From Isoetes taiwanensis (lineage: Eukaryota > Streptophyta > Lycopodiopsida > Isoetales > Isoetaceae), in NCBI GenBank assembly GCA_021234155.1, contig JAJEKV010000099.1, forward strand, positions 2,424,165-2,488,164: a stretch of DNA of 64,000 nt, written 5' to 3'. Numbering within the stretch: the first letter of the stretch is position 1; the number at the start of each line of letters is the position of its first letter. Below the pieces are notes generated by a model. The model saw nothing but the letters and a program-made list of their open reading frames with translations, made no database searches and had not been told where the DNA came from. Shown here one piece after another: positions 38,801 through 50,454 of this stretch. Made by a program: the position numbers and the translations under genes.

Positions 38801-40047
38801 AAATTTGTCATGCCTGTTGATTGCCACAAGCTTTCTCCTCACTTTTTCTATGCGCCGTTTATACACTGCTACTTCTCCAGGCCTTGCAAGCTTTGATTGC
38901 ATCCGGCTGACTTGTCTTGAACCTTCTCTTTCACCTTCACTAAAAGTTCTAATACAGCAATATGGAGGATTAATACCACAACTAAAAATACAAAAGAAAA
39001 ATTGTAGCGCAAGTGAAGTTATATACCTTTCTGTCCTGCTTTCTGTAATACTTCTGGATGATTTTAGTGATCCCACATCGGTCAGAGGTTCAGATCGAGG
39101 TTTCTTAAAAGCTGGCATGGCATATTCATCAACGATATCACACTCTTTGTCTGCTTCAAATACAGGTTGCTTAGGTTCAGATCGAGGTTTCTTAAAAGCT
39201 GGCATGTCACATTCATGCAAAAGTTCAAGATCGGCAAAAGGATATCACACTCTTTGTGCGCTTCAAATCTGGGTTGCTTGGGTTGCACAACCAACTCATT
39301 GGCAAATGCAACTTCTACGTGTTCTCCGCGACAAAAATGCCTCTCTTCCTGCTTTCATGAAATAGGAACTGTCGTAAACCCGGGAAGCAAAACTCTTTGC
39401 CCTTCGCATCTAATTCATCTACTTCTATCTCCCTTGAACCACACTATAGTTTGCGGTTTGGTGGGCAATGCACGTACCCAATCTCATTTTTCTCCAAAAA
39501 AATAAACACTGGCCTGACTGTATCCTCATGTGACATTGGAATGAGTTCAAAAACAAGAAACAAATTTTGATGGACTTTATATGAGAATGAATGCACCCCT
39601 TAAACTAGAACGGATTCAAATCCTCTTAGAACAGATTTATAGGGTTGTAGCAATGCCCTAGCAATGCCCGTAACAATGCATTTCCCTCGATTGATTCTAA
39701 CTACAATAATCAAACCACGCTACTAAACCTCCAAAAACTACCTTACCTTGCAGATTGTAGCTCGGGCAAAGACGTCACGGGCTTTCTCTCGATGGGCTCG
39801 ACCTCGAGGAACACAAGATCCGGGAGAAGACTCGAGGCGGGAGCTCGTCGATTCCAAAAAAAAAATTTGTTTGGGCCCCTTCACGTATACGGACCGGGGG
39901 GGAACCATTGAAGGTACCCCCTCACGTATGCATAAAAAAACCAACCCTTAGAACTGCCGTACGTATACGTACAGATTGCCCTAAAAAGGGACCCCCTTCC
40001 GTACACGCACATGTATGGGGGTCCCAAGAAGATGTGCACCCCCCGGG
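32881..40047 (-). mobile_element. Complete 7.2-kb DNA transposon with 8-bp TSD
   Basis: 7,167 bp. The ends are perfect 11-bp TIRs, CCCGGGGGGTG at 32881-32891 and its complement at 40037-40047, with CATGTGCGTG also shared about 30 bp inside each end. The flanks ATTGAGAG (32873-32880) and ATTGAGAG (40048-40055) are the TSD. The neighbouring tandem unit keeps the empty site (GTTGAGAGATG near 40275). Three copies of ACCCCCTACCATAT lie near the left end (about 33010, 33056 and 33096). TATACG motifs lie near both ends. The element carries one multi-exon reverse-strand gene. An 8-bp TSD is known for hAT, P and Zisupton/KDZ elements; the ends do not identify which of these, if any, is related. Confidence 0.92.
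34550..39300 (-). pseudogene. Putative transposase gene of the 7.2-kb element
   Basis: Exon pieces in order: 39300-38714 has an 87-bp in-frame duplication around MPAFKKPRSEP, a basic likely nuclear signal, then VYKRRIEKVRRK. 38736-38309 holds a SVEDMWYNFFASHC-like segment. 37629-36847 has CCLC.L.NNHQCMPC (zinc-binding pattern) and WGGARMHDFLSSNFGGP. About 36790-36610 gives CCEGFCGQKHNHICDEFF after a frame change. 36581-35884 has GHASDSDSRRRK, GLHDQDYIHNGKK and DRQNW. An intron (GT at 35883, CAG at 35815) joins in frame to LWRLWLINHH...CENFSL. 35590-35288 and 34873-34550 follow. D63 or D65, D107 or D109 and the E of CENF are candidate catalytic acids. Small frameshifts suggest recent decay or sequence error. 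Confidence 0.6.
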
Positions 40048-40055
40048 ATTGAGAG

Positions 40056-40640
40056 ATGTTGAGTAAGGGAGAAAGCAATCGGAGTAAGTCGTTAACAGCT
40101 CCATGTTTTGGTAGTTTTGGTTGGAATGTATTCCCCTGTGTTTATTTGCAAAGGCCTCTATTCAGTCAGAGCTCTTGTTAGGCATGCTAGACCTGTTTAG
40201 ATCATGGAACTGCTCGAAAGCTCGGTCGATTTGTTGTTTCCTTGTTGAGCATATTTTAGCGTCGAGACACGCTCTGGGTTGAGAGATGCTCAGGAAGGGA
40301 GCAACGAATCGAAGTAACTCGCGAATAGCTCCATGTTTTAATAGTTTTGGTTGGACAGCATTCCCTTGTGGTTAGTCGCAGATATCTCCACCCAGTTCGA
40401 GCCCCTCCCCTTTGTAATATTTGAGGAAGATGGTTCGAAGGAGAGTGGCTCAGACTGGCTAGAGGCATCTGCGACTCGAAACAGGAGAATGCACTGGAGC
40501 TTGGACAGGTTAAGGGCGGATGTGGGATAATGAGTCCGCATTGCTGTGTATAAGACTCGAGGGCCTTCTCGACTCGCGAGTCGAGAAAGCCCCCAGCGCT
40601 CCTTAGGGATGCAGTTCAAATGCATCCCAGAGGCCTGCAC
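40056..40640. repeat. Tandem repeat array around the insertion site
   Basis: GAGAGATG...AGCTCCATGTTTT.GTAGTTTTGGTTGG occurs at about 40050-40120 and 40276-40358. GAGCCCCTCCCCTT..AATATTTGAGGAAGA occurs at 40399 and 40646, about 247 bp apart. The array is older than the transposon, because the transposon interrupts its first unit. Confidence 0.85.
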
Positions 40641-40992
40641 CCAGTCCGAGCCCCTCCCCTTCGCAATATTTGAGGAAGACGGTTAGAAGGAGAGTGGCTC
40701 TGACTGGGTCGAGGCACCTGCGACTCGACAATGGAGAATGCATCTAGCCCTCCTTATGGTCCTCTCGACTCGTGCGTCTAGTATGCGACTACCAAGACTG
40801 AACCCCTATCCTCAAAGGTGCTGGAGTAGAGGGATCCAGTCTAGATGGCCGCATTCTCGACTCGCGTATCGAGAACAAGCGGAGTAGACCAGTGTTGGCT
40901 GGCTGAGGCATTCTCGACACACGAGTCGAGAATGGCGAGTCCAGAATAGGAGTGTTGGCTGGCTGAGGCATTCTCGACTCGCGAGTCGAGAT
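40566..40992. repeat. Second cluster of CTCGACTCGCGAGTCGAG palindromes
   Basis: Copies lie at 40566, 40762 (diverged), 40854, 40911 and 40971. The ones at 40566 and 40971 have the perfect 18-bp core. The last two share the 60-bp spacer that includes GTGTTGGCTGGCTGAGGC. They are unrelated to the spacers at 30.5 kb, so the palindrome, not its surroundings, is what the two clusters share. Confidence 0.85.
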
Positions 40993-43771
40993 TGCAGGGT
41001 GTAGACTGCACCTTTCCTGCAAGGGAGGATGTATTATGTGTTAGAAAGGTCTGTGCAATGCTCTAAACTGCCTAACATCTTCACAGTTGAATTATGTGTT
41101 AGAAATGCTCTTGCATTGAAACATTCATAGTTGTTTCTTTTGTGTGCATGCTTGCTCTGGAATTTTTTTCCTTCTATCATCTGTCTTTGGAGGATTCCTA
41201 TTTCGGTTGCTTGTCCCTAATCGTAGTTAAATGGCAACAGTGAGGCACTAAATTAAATAATACAAACAAAGAACACGGAACTGGCTTCCAATAATCTTGG
41301 TCCTCACACTACCTGAATAAAATAAGATATCACAAGGAAAGAACGTACCTGGCATATTTGTTGGAAGAAGACGCAGCTTCCATGTCTGATTCCTTGCTTA
41401 CACAGGCACTTGCAAATCGAGAATAGGGGTTTGTCGGGCTGGAAATTGTATCAGGGGATAGTAAGATCCTCTAAATACTATAAGAGGAAGGAGTAAGTAA
41501 GAATACAGTAAAGCATACAGAAATAACAAAAATAGTTGTAAAAATAGTGATAAAAACTTACTAAAAACAACCTCACTTTCTTCTTAGACAATAGCGGCAT
41601 TTGGAGGACTCGATCTGCGTGAAAACTTCGGCGCTGGATGCGTCACGATCGGTCGACCATGCGGCTGTCATAAGAATAAGTCGCAAAGGTGTTCGTCGGA
41701 CGATCGCCTAGCAGGAACAGAAGAAACAAAGGACCAAGGAGTTTGACAAAACAGAGGAGGATGAATCGGTCGAGGGCGAGGAAGGGAAAGAGTGCAGTTA
41801 TTTCTAGCTGCAGCCTCGAACCTCGAAAAAGGCTATGTCGGTCGGAACCACAAAACCATCTAGCCATCCAGAACTGGGTATTCAGGCAGAGCGGAAGCCA
41901 GGTACTGCACTAAATAGTTTGCAATGGCTTTTGCTAGTTCGAGATGGTTGGTTCTAGTTCAAATATAGGAGCTAAAGCTCGCATGCCAAAGATTTCCTGG
42001 TTACAAACCTGGATATCTAGGTCGTTGTAGTTACGCAGACATGGGTTTCTTGCATAGCTTGATCCAGCTTATGGCATAAATAATACAGAGTTCGTTTTCA
42101 CCGTTTATGCCGTGAGAATGATTGCAACCTATGCTACAGGGTTCTTGCATATTTTGTTCCAGGTTATTGCAAAAATCTGTGAATTAGGCCTTGGCTTTTG
42201 TACTTTCTGTAAACAACAATAGAAGGTTGTTATGCCCTGTAAGGATGATTTCGACCTATGCTACAAGGTTTCTTGCTGCTCGCTTACTCTTACAGCTTAC
42301 AGTAAAAAAATGCGAGAGGTTTTTTTACCTTGAGCGGTTGTTCCAAAACGATTGGGTCAATAGCTGATTTGGTCTTGAAAGCATGAGAATGGATGAATCC
42401 ATTTCATCTGTCTATAGCAGAAATGACCAAAAGCTCTGAGAAAAAGGCACTCTGAGTAGATGCACAAGGTCTTTGGTTCGGAGGCGAGGATCGGTTTTAG
42501 TATCAGAAGCACCACTTCATTTGTTTAATCTAAAGAAGAGAGTTTTAGAAGCTAGCTTAAAAAGTTTTAGAAGCTAGCTTATGTACTGCTATTAAACTGG
42601 CCCATGCATATGATGATTTTTACGCCTCAAATATGCATGCATTATCTTGTATCAGTCAAACAAGATGAGGCAGTTTTGTCATCTGTAGTCCGTCAGCTAG
42701 AGACCATGCATCAATCGACAAAGGTAGCAAGCATAGCGCCAGCATTTTCTTGTGTCATGGGCCGGGATGGCGCTTCTTTTGGAAGGACATTATACTACAC
42801 TTGTTTTATGTCCGTAAGTTTGGCCTGAGCTCAAAAGAATAAAAAGAATGTGTTCCATCATGCGCATTGGTTGCCTCATCAATGGGGCTCTCTGTGTATT
42901 GTGGCACACATAAAAGTGGAGCATTGCTCCCACCGAGAAAATAGGATTTGTTGGTGCAGATCATATCATTGAATCCAAGTCGCTGCAGAAGAAGGCAGGT
43001 TTTGACTCTAATTCTAATAAAGTCCGGTGGAGCGTTTTCTAAGTAATCCTTTTCGAAATATTTGTAGAACTCTTAAATGCGAAGTATTTCCGTAAAGTGC
43101 AAATGGCATTCCCTTACTAAAAATTTTTCAAAACAAAGACACCCATATGTACATGGTATAATGGATAAATTGGGAGCAGGTTTTGTTTCTTAAGCTATAA
43201 ATTATAGATTGGCATTAACCGGATGAAGAGCGACATAGTGGTAATCGGGTGATAATTCCAGATATGATAATCATGACTTTGTGGTCTATGAAGTGTCCTC
43301 CGAAAAATGTTTGCAAAAAATGATATACTCCAATATAGCGAGATAGATTTTCCCTTATTCTTGGCGGATGAACAAATATGAGGGTGGTACCTTTTAAAGA
43401 TAAAGGCTGACTTTTGATAATGGTCGCAAGTAAATCGCGGGTAACTTGATATCGAGTATATAAATTGTGCAATATTGACACTATTTGGGTATCGATTATA
43501 ATATCCTGAGCATTTCAAAAAGCATTCAATAGCAAAATGTGGTGTTGCGACCTAGTTTTGGAGAACCAGGCGATGTCTTCCACTCAAGGGAAGCAATGTT
43601 TTCTTGATATCAGGTTTATTGACGCCTATATATCTCAAGGATATCACACTTGAGCGCGTTGCCCAGGTATTTTGAACATTGAAACATTTATTGGATTTGA
43701 TCTATGCTTAGTGGTCCTTGTACAATTCTGATTGTAGATTGCACTCTTTTATTATGCACCGCTATTGAGGC
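40993..43771. other. Intergenic, no gene supported
   Basis: Spacer with several short frames (for example 41689-41913 and 42604-42828) that have no recognised domain. A small duplication AAGTTTTAGAAGCTAGCTTA occurs near 42550-42580. Confidence 0.4.
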
Positions 43772-43890
43772 TTTTATGTCAAGCAAGGTCTTAGGAGCAT
43801 TAGGCTAGAGACATATGTTTAGAAACAATATATGCTTGTGTGAGACTTTTATGTCAAGCACGGTCATAGGAGCATCAGGCTAGGAACATG
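43772..43890. repeat. Short tandem duplication, about 75-bp unit
   Basis: CTTTTATGTCAAGCA.GGTC followed by TAGGAGCAT.AGGCTA occurs at about 43772 and 43847. Confidence 0.75.
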
Positions 43891-44734
43891 ATAGCTATGG
43901 CAGATTTTGGAAGAGCAACGATTCAGGGAATACAGCAGAGGCTAGGGGCTGCATAGGCAAGGCAAATTCATTTGAGTAAAAGGTGGACGGAATATGTAGC
44001 AAAATAACAGGGGGTTTCTTTTGTATTTTTATACTTTTTTCCTTAAGGTTTTTATATGATTTGATGACGGTATTCCATGAGACGTACTAATCGGTACATC
44101 TAGAGTGCACATACGCTGGCGTTGATTTTGATGCCCATTTCCAATGGTTCACCTATGAATTTCGAAAGCTCAAGCATGCAGGCCTCGACCTAATCCATTT
44201 TAGGGTTCTATGTTCAAGGCCAAGGAACTTTGCATTGGTCGTTTTCTTTGATTTGTGTAGCCCAATTGCGAGTCGAAGAAGCATAGCAGAGCAGAGCCGA
44301 AGAAGCAGAGCCAAAGGATGGGCTCTAATCTGTTTACAGCCCTTTTATTTCTTCTGCCCCTTTTTCTTCTTCTGGCAATGATAGGCATTCCTATAGTAAT
44401 GCTTTTGACGAATCTATTCTTGAGTACAAAATTAAAAAACAGTGAATTCATGCAAGGTTGTGGCAGAGCCGAAGAAGCGAGTAGAGCCAAGAAAGCGGCA
44501 GAAAGCAGAAGGATGTGCTCTATTCTTTTTTTCCTCGCCTTTGAAGGTTATTTTAGATGTTTGGGCGTGTCTAGTGTTCGCTTTTGCTCGGTGTTGGTTT
44601 TTGTAATGGTTTTTTGTAATGTAAATGGTTCAAACCGGTGGCTATGGCGTATTGCAAAGGCAAAGAGGCACCGTTCTCCAAGGTAGGTCGGTTGCTTTGT
44701 TTAGATTTCTCAATTTGAATTCATTATCGTTTGT

Positions 44735-45235
44735 GCTTACGTGCCTTCCTCCATCCAGACCAAATTAGGGCTCCACTTTCGGGAAAGAAAAGTTGGAGCT
44801 TTGGTCCATAGTGGTGTACTTTACCTCCACATCAAAACCTAGTATCGATCGACATCTTCGACATCCGAAAATACAGAGTACGGGGGTTCAACCGTCACAT
44901 TCGTTCCATTCGGGGCTATAACAATAGCGTTGTAAGTTGAACTGTTATCGCCCACATTTGTTACTTTTCTTCTAAATATGAGGATTTAGTATCAGATATA
45001 GAATTAAACACAGCGATGAGAGATGTAGTCTTGCACAGCTAGATCATAAACAAGACCAGGAGTGAGAGCTTGTTGTGGGTTAGCATGTCCTGATCCATAG
45101 GCAACTACATCAGCAAATAAACCTCTTGATCCATCACATATATTGCTGCCAGTATTATCACCGAAGAGAAGGGGCACAAGTCATAGGGCTCACAATGCAG
45201 TCTAAATAGTTGGGCAGCGTCTGCCAGGAGCCAGA
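44735..45235 (-). pseudogene. Subtilase C-terminal fragment, copy 2
   Basis: Reading on the reverse strand from 45235: a SPT.I.TAL stretch with in-frame stops (the usual WSPxxIKSAL motif), DNTGSNICDGSRGL, VAYGSGHANPQQAL, TPGLVYDLAVQDYIS, then VTNVGDNSSTYNAIVI, APNGTNVTVEPPYSVFS and VEVKYTTMDQSSN. These match, in order, the end of the peptidase S8 domain and the fibronectin-III-like tail of plant subtilases, secreted serine proteases. The catalytic residues lie outside the fragment. Stops and a shift near 44770 make it non-functional. It lies head-to-head with the agmatine deiminase fragment, an arrangement unlikely in a host gene and typical of gene capture. Confidence 0.8.
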
Positions 45236-45251
45236 AGTGCAGGGAAAATTC

Positions 45252-45521
<270 letters not shown>

Positions 45522-45710
45522 TGAAAAAAATGCAATCTTGCCACCTCAAGAAGAGGTCCCATTAGGATTTTAAATCATATTTTCTTTTTCATCCTATGAA
45601 CATTTTTGGTCTGCGCAATGCAAATGCTAGTTATCATTCTATTTGTATTTCCTCTTTATCTCTTTATGAAATTAAACATGTTCTACATATGCGCCATATG
45701 GTTACGAACG

Positions 45711-46044
45711 CTTACCATGGTACAAGACTTGTTGTAACAGTATCGGATCAAGTTTCTTTTTAATCTCATCTTATAGCAGAGCAAGGGTTTGAAAATTCGT
45801 CCACTATGGCAGAGCTGGGAACAAACGCAACACATATACGAACGTGGTTTGTATTCTTTTCACTCCATCTCTTTGATCCTATGAATATTTCTGATCTACG
45901 CAAATGCCAATGCTAGTTATGATCTGGCTTATTGTTGCCATTATTTTCCTATTTGTGCTTCCTCTTTGTGAAATTAAACATATAACTAACAATCAACATA
46001 ACATCAACTCATCCAAGTGTGAAGTAACGTTGTTTGTTTTGGCC
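45711..46044 (+). repeat. Segment present in inverted copy nearby
   Basis: This part of copy 2 is repeated in inverse orientation at 49021-49355 with very few differences, leaving about 3 kb between the arms. Confidence 0.9.
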
Positions 46045-48903
46045 AAAGAAGCAAAAGTCGAACGATCGCCTCTCATCGAATCAAAAGCCCCGCCTTTGCG
46101 ATCCCGGCACCCCAATCACCAAGAGACCTCAAAAGTAACCCGCAATGCGGAAAGATGAAAAATGACCCGCCAGGAGTTAAAGCCTTGCGCATTAATGCAT
46201 TCAATATCTAATAAAGTTCAGGGGCTCCAGGGCCACGCTGAAAAAGAAACAACAGTAGCCGACCAATCGAGAACTGTCCGCGGAATCACTATCGCGAAGA
46301 AAAATATCCGATTAGTGCTGCCTCAGAGGCTACATCGCCACGCCCGAGATGATAAAATGGAAAATGCCTCGAGGCTACAAAGCGCTACCGAGATAATAAA
46401 AAATGGAGAATGCCCCAAAGGCTACAGTGCCACACTGAGAAAGATGAAACATAAGAACATACAAACTTGCAAAGAACAACAAAAACGAAAACATGGAGGA
46501 TGTCAGAGGCATCAAAGCAACCTGAGAGGTAGAGAAAGCGTATTTAAACCGAAGATGGCCACTTTCACCAAAAAGAATTAGAGCAACATCAACATGGAAC
46601 TAAGAATAAAATGGAACAAATGACTCGACAACAAGCCTAAGAAACTCAACCTAACTAGAGCCAAACCTACATCATCCGTGTGAAGAACACAAAAGAGGGG
46701 GGAAGGGCGGGAAGGTAGGTAGAGGCACTAATGACAAAAACAAAGCTCAAGAGAACGCCGATAAGGAAGAAGTAGAAGAGACATGTATTTAAAAAGAAAA
46801 TTGGGTTCGAGAATAGCAAATGACGCCCCTTTTAAAGAATGGTGGTTCTATTGCTTATGAATAGAACCTTGACATTTTGTGGCAAGGTCCCATAGACAAC
46901 ATATATGTCTACCAATAGAAGAGGAACAAATCTCAAAATACTCAGCAAAGCTAGATAGGAAAATAGAATAAGTGAAAGGAGATAATGAAATCAAGACAAA
47001 ACCGTGTACAAGAAACAAGTTGTAGAAAAGATAAAGCCTCGGTGGCGGGATGGAAGGAACTAAAGGGACACCCGTGAACTGGAATATAAGAAGCACTATA
47101 GCAAAAGAACTGGATAGAGAAAAGTTCGGGTGACATATCATGGACTTCATTCTATGGAGGACGGATAAGAGGGTCGACAGAAATAAAAAAAAACAAACAG
47201 AGGCAAAGGCATAAAAAGCATAAATGGATAATCGAGACAAGAAACTTATTGGAAGCTGCAAAAAAGCACCATCATGTAAGCAAGACAAATAGGACGAAAA
47301 GTATAGAGAAACTACAGCCGGATTCGATGGAACAAAATGAGTGGGTAAAAAAAGAACATGGGATTGCCGAAAGGAGACGGAACAATACAAAACTAGGAAG
47401 GAGGAGCAATGCAATAGGAGAACTTCGAATGGATGCAAGAGCAAACCGAGGTCAAGTGGATGAACAAAAGACCAAGGCGAATAAGGCAAGGAGTCAAAAA
47501 CCAAAAGGACACAAAAGAATCGAAGACAAAAAAAAAACACATATAACAGGATTGAAGGTTAAAGGAACAATGGAACCCATGGAAACGTAAGAAGCACATA
47601 AATAGAAGAGTCGGTTTGAGGAAAAGTAGTTGTGACACATCAAGCACCAAACTAGAGAACATGACAATGAGAACTAACGGCGGAGACTAGACAAGAGCAA
47701 CAGAGTAAAAAAGGATTTAAAACAAGACAAACAAGATGGAGCAAAATGGCGTAAAGAAGCACTATTAGAAGACAAAAGTTAAAAACAAAATGCAACAACA
47801 AAAACTATGGTCTAAAATAAGGTGATCAACGCGAATTGAGTAAAACACACATTATGAAGAAAAGAAGTAAATGCTAACGATTGGGAAATGAAAACCAACA
47901 ATGACGCAAAAGTTAAGGACCTTGGACCTATAAATAAAGAAGAAAACCAAAATGAGTGAAACAAGACAAAACAAAAAGAAGATCTCGAACCAAAATGAGC
48001 ATAAAAGACAATAAATTGAAATGGGTAAAAGAGACATCGAACAAAGACAACACAAAAGAAAGTGCAAAGAACAAACAACTAAGGGACAATAACACAAGGG
48101 AGCTTAAATAGAAGGAGGTGGATCACCAAAAACTAAGGGACGTAATAAGACAAGTGAGCAAATAGAAGGTGGATCTACCAATCGAGAAACCGAAAAACTA
48201 GGATAGATGAAAAGAATATGAAATCAACAATCCAACCCGAATCCGGAAGACTAAGATATAAACAGGAAATTAATGGAGCCTAAAGAAGAAAAACAAATGT
48301 AATGAAGCCACAAAGATAATCGAGCATTGAAACCAACGAGGTAAAAGGCGCTAAAGCAAGGAGGCAAGAACTGAAAACAATGAAATGCATAAGGTTATAA
48401 ATGGAGTAATGAGACAACAAAGGTAATAGAGTAATGGAACAAACGACAAAAGAGGGCAAGTAAAGAGTGCCAAAGAACCGTAAATCAAAAATGCATAAAA
48501 GTGAACAAAATGGAGCAATGCGCAGAAAGGTGGAAAAGGAAATGTTGAGACAATGGAACAAACGACGAAAAAAGGTCAAGTAAAGCGCTGCCAAAGTAAT
48601 CAAAACGATTAAAATGCATAGTGAACAAATAGAATAACGCAGCAAACGATCGAAAAGAGACTGTTGAGATAAAAACAAACAAATCCATAAATGCGACAAA
48701 CAACAGAAGACAACAAACAACAACAACAACAATAATAACAAGATAACGAAGGAATAGAATTAATGGATTAAAGAATACTACGTCAATAAAGGTTATGATA
48801 AGACTGAACTGATGTAGCTAGAAAAGAAAAAAGGAGCAACAATCCCAAGGAACCATGGGAGAAGCCAGACAACAAGAGCAATTTAGGCGAATAGAATGAG
48901 AGA

Positions 48904-49020
48904 GTCACCCCCCGTGTGAATATGCACCCAAACCAAAGGGGGTTTGAAGGGGGATTTAATTTAAAGGCGTGTAATGTAATGGTTTTTGTTGAAGGTTAAA
49001 ATTTTTTTTTGCCCCTTCGG
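48904..49020. mobile_element. Diverged foldback-element arm
   Basis: GAGTCACCCCCCGTGTGAAT and the G-rich GGGGGTTTGAAGGGGGA stretch align with the right arm of the element at 530-1034. The fragment ends in GCCCCTTCGGGGCC, the counterpart of that element's terminal palindrome. Confidence 0.75.
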
Positions 49021-49355
49021 GGCCAAAAACAAACAACGTTACTTCACACTTGGATGAGTTGATGTTATGTTGATTGTTAGTTATATGTTTAATTTCACAA
49101 AGAGGAAGCACAAATAGGAAAATAATGGCAACAATAAGCCAGATCATAACTAGCATTGGCATTTGCGTAGATCAGAAATATTCATAGGATCAAAGAGATG
49201 GAGTGAAAAGAATACAAACCACGTTCGTATATGTGTTGCGTTTGTTCCCAGCTCTGCCATAGTGGACGAATTTTCAAACCCTTGCTCTGCTATAAGATGA
49301 GATTAAAAAGAAACTTGATCCGATATTGTTACAACAAGTCTTGTACCATGGTAAG
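49021..49355 (-). repeat. Inverted 335-bp piece of the 4.9-kb repeat
   Basis: It is the reverse complement of 45711-46044, running from GGCCAAAAAC to CCATGGTAAG. It keeps copy-2-specific features such as CAGAGCTGGG, so it derives from copy 2 or a close relative and not from copy 1. GGCC occurs at the joining point in both partners. Confidence 0.9.
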
Positions 49356-49984
49356 TTACGGGACAGAGAGGCTCAGCCTCCGCCGTACACCAGGATAGCG
49401 AGGGCTGGACCCACCAACTGGTAATCCGGACCACTATAAACTCGAAGCCACCACGAGAACAACAAAAAAATTGTCCACCACAGAATAACAGCCAGCATGA
49501 AAGGACACAATGTATATGTATATAAGTTGTTTGCTCTTCTTGTGTTCTGGCTCATAGTTTTGCTGGCTTATAGCATATGCATTTTCTTGTTTTGTAGTAT
49601 TCTTAGTATAGGTTAGAAAGTGACATGCATGGATCAGGTCTTGTCTATTGCTGCATACATGTACCTTCATTGCATAGATGCATATAGTCATTGTTTATCT
49701 ATATAGTCATTGTTTATCTGCCTTAGACATGTCAAGTCATATGGAAAGTGGGATCTGCTATATGAATTGCGGCTATTGTAGTTCGTTGCCTAGTGCATAT
49801 GGTGATGGATCTAATCTGATGTATAAGCTTAAGTGCTAGGCTGAGTGTCTGTCAGAGCTAGATAATAGAGTGTGGGTATGCTGCTAGTTTAAAGATGCTA
49901 GTACCATAATATGTATGTAGTAAAAGACAAAATGTTTTGTTGTAATCTTGATGGATACTTTACAGACCGACAATACTTGACCCG
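49356..49984. other. Intergenic, nothing recognised
   Basis: Spacer between the inverted repeat and the hairpin array. Short reverse frames are not supported. Confidence 0.4.
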
Positions 49985-50212
49985 CTAGGATGGTTAGAGT
50001 GGCTTTGCCCCGCCTATCCTAGTGTATCTTTAGAGTAGGGCAATTCAAGGCAGACCTTTGGGCACGACGGTGTGGTTCTACCCCGGTGCCAAACGTAAGT
50101 TGTTAGAGCGGCTTGGCCCCATCAACTTACGCCAATATATAGGATCCGCTAGAGCTGGCTATGCCCCGTCCGGGCCTATCAAACCACAAGTCGTTAGAGT
50201 GGCTTAGCCCCC
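49985..50212. repeat. Array of hairpins with near-constant loop
   Basis: The motif TTAGAGYGGCTTDGCCCC recurs at 49994, 50103, 50149 (variant) and 50194. A looser relative, GGTGTGGTTCTACCCC, lies near 50070. Several copies sit in the loop of a hairpin with its own stem: CTAGGAT/ATCCTAG (49985, 50016), GGCAC/GTGCC (50061, 50086), CGTAAGTTG/CAACTTACG (50094, 50123), and an imperfect ATAGG..CC/GG.CCTAT (50138). Its role is unknown. It may be part of a retroelement LTR or an RNA-level structure. Confidence 0.65.
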
Positions 50213-50454
50213 ATCGGATTCAATGCGAACAAAAACGAATACCAATTATAGCAAATCTTCGGAGATCTACTTGAAAGTTGAGTCATCCGAATTCAAAGAT
50301 TGGCAGCGAAAGGTGTATAAAGAGTTGGGTATACATAGTGATCTCACCAATATTATGATCCCGTTTTTCTTCCTGCAAATAATGAAATAAATGTAATGAA
50401 ATAACAGACAAAGTAGACAAGCCGTGCTGAATGTGTAAGAAGTGCAACCTGTAA

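Noticed and set aside
44318-44686. 122-codon frame with membrane-like segments
   Set aside because: Not open in the homologous part of copy 1. It is hydrophobic because of T-rich sequence.
45904-46158. Short hydrophobic ORF seen in three places
   Set aside because: It recurs because the DNA is duplicated and inverted. There is no sign of coding conservation beyond DNA identity.
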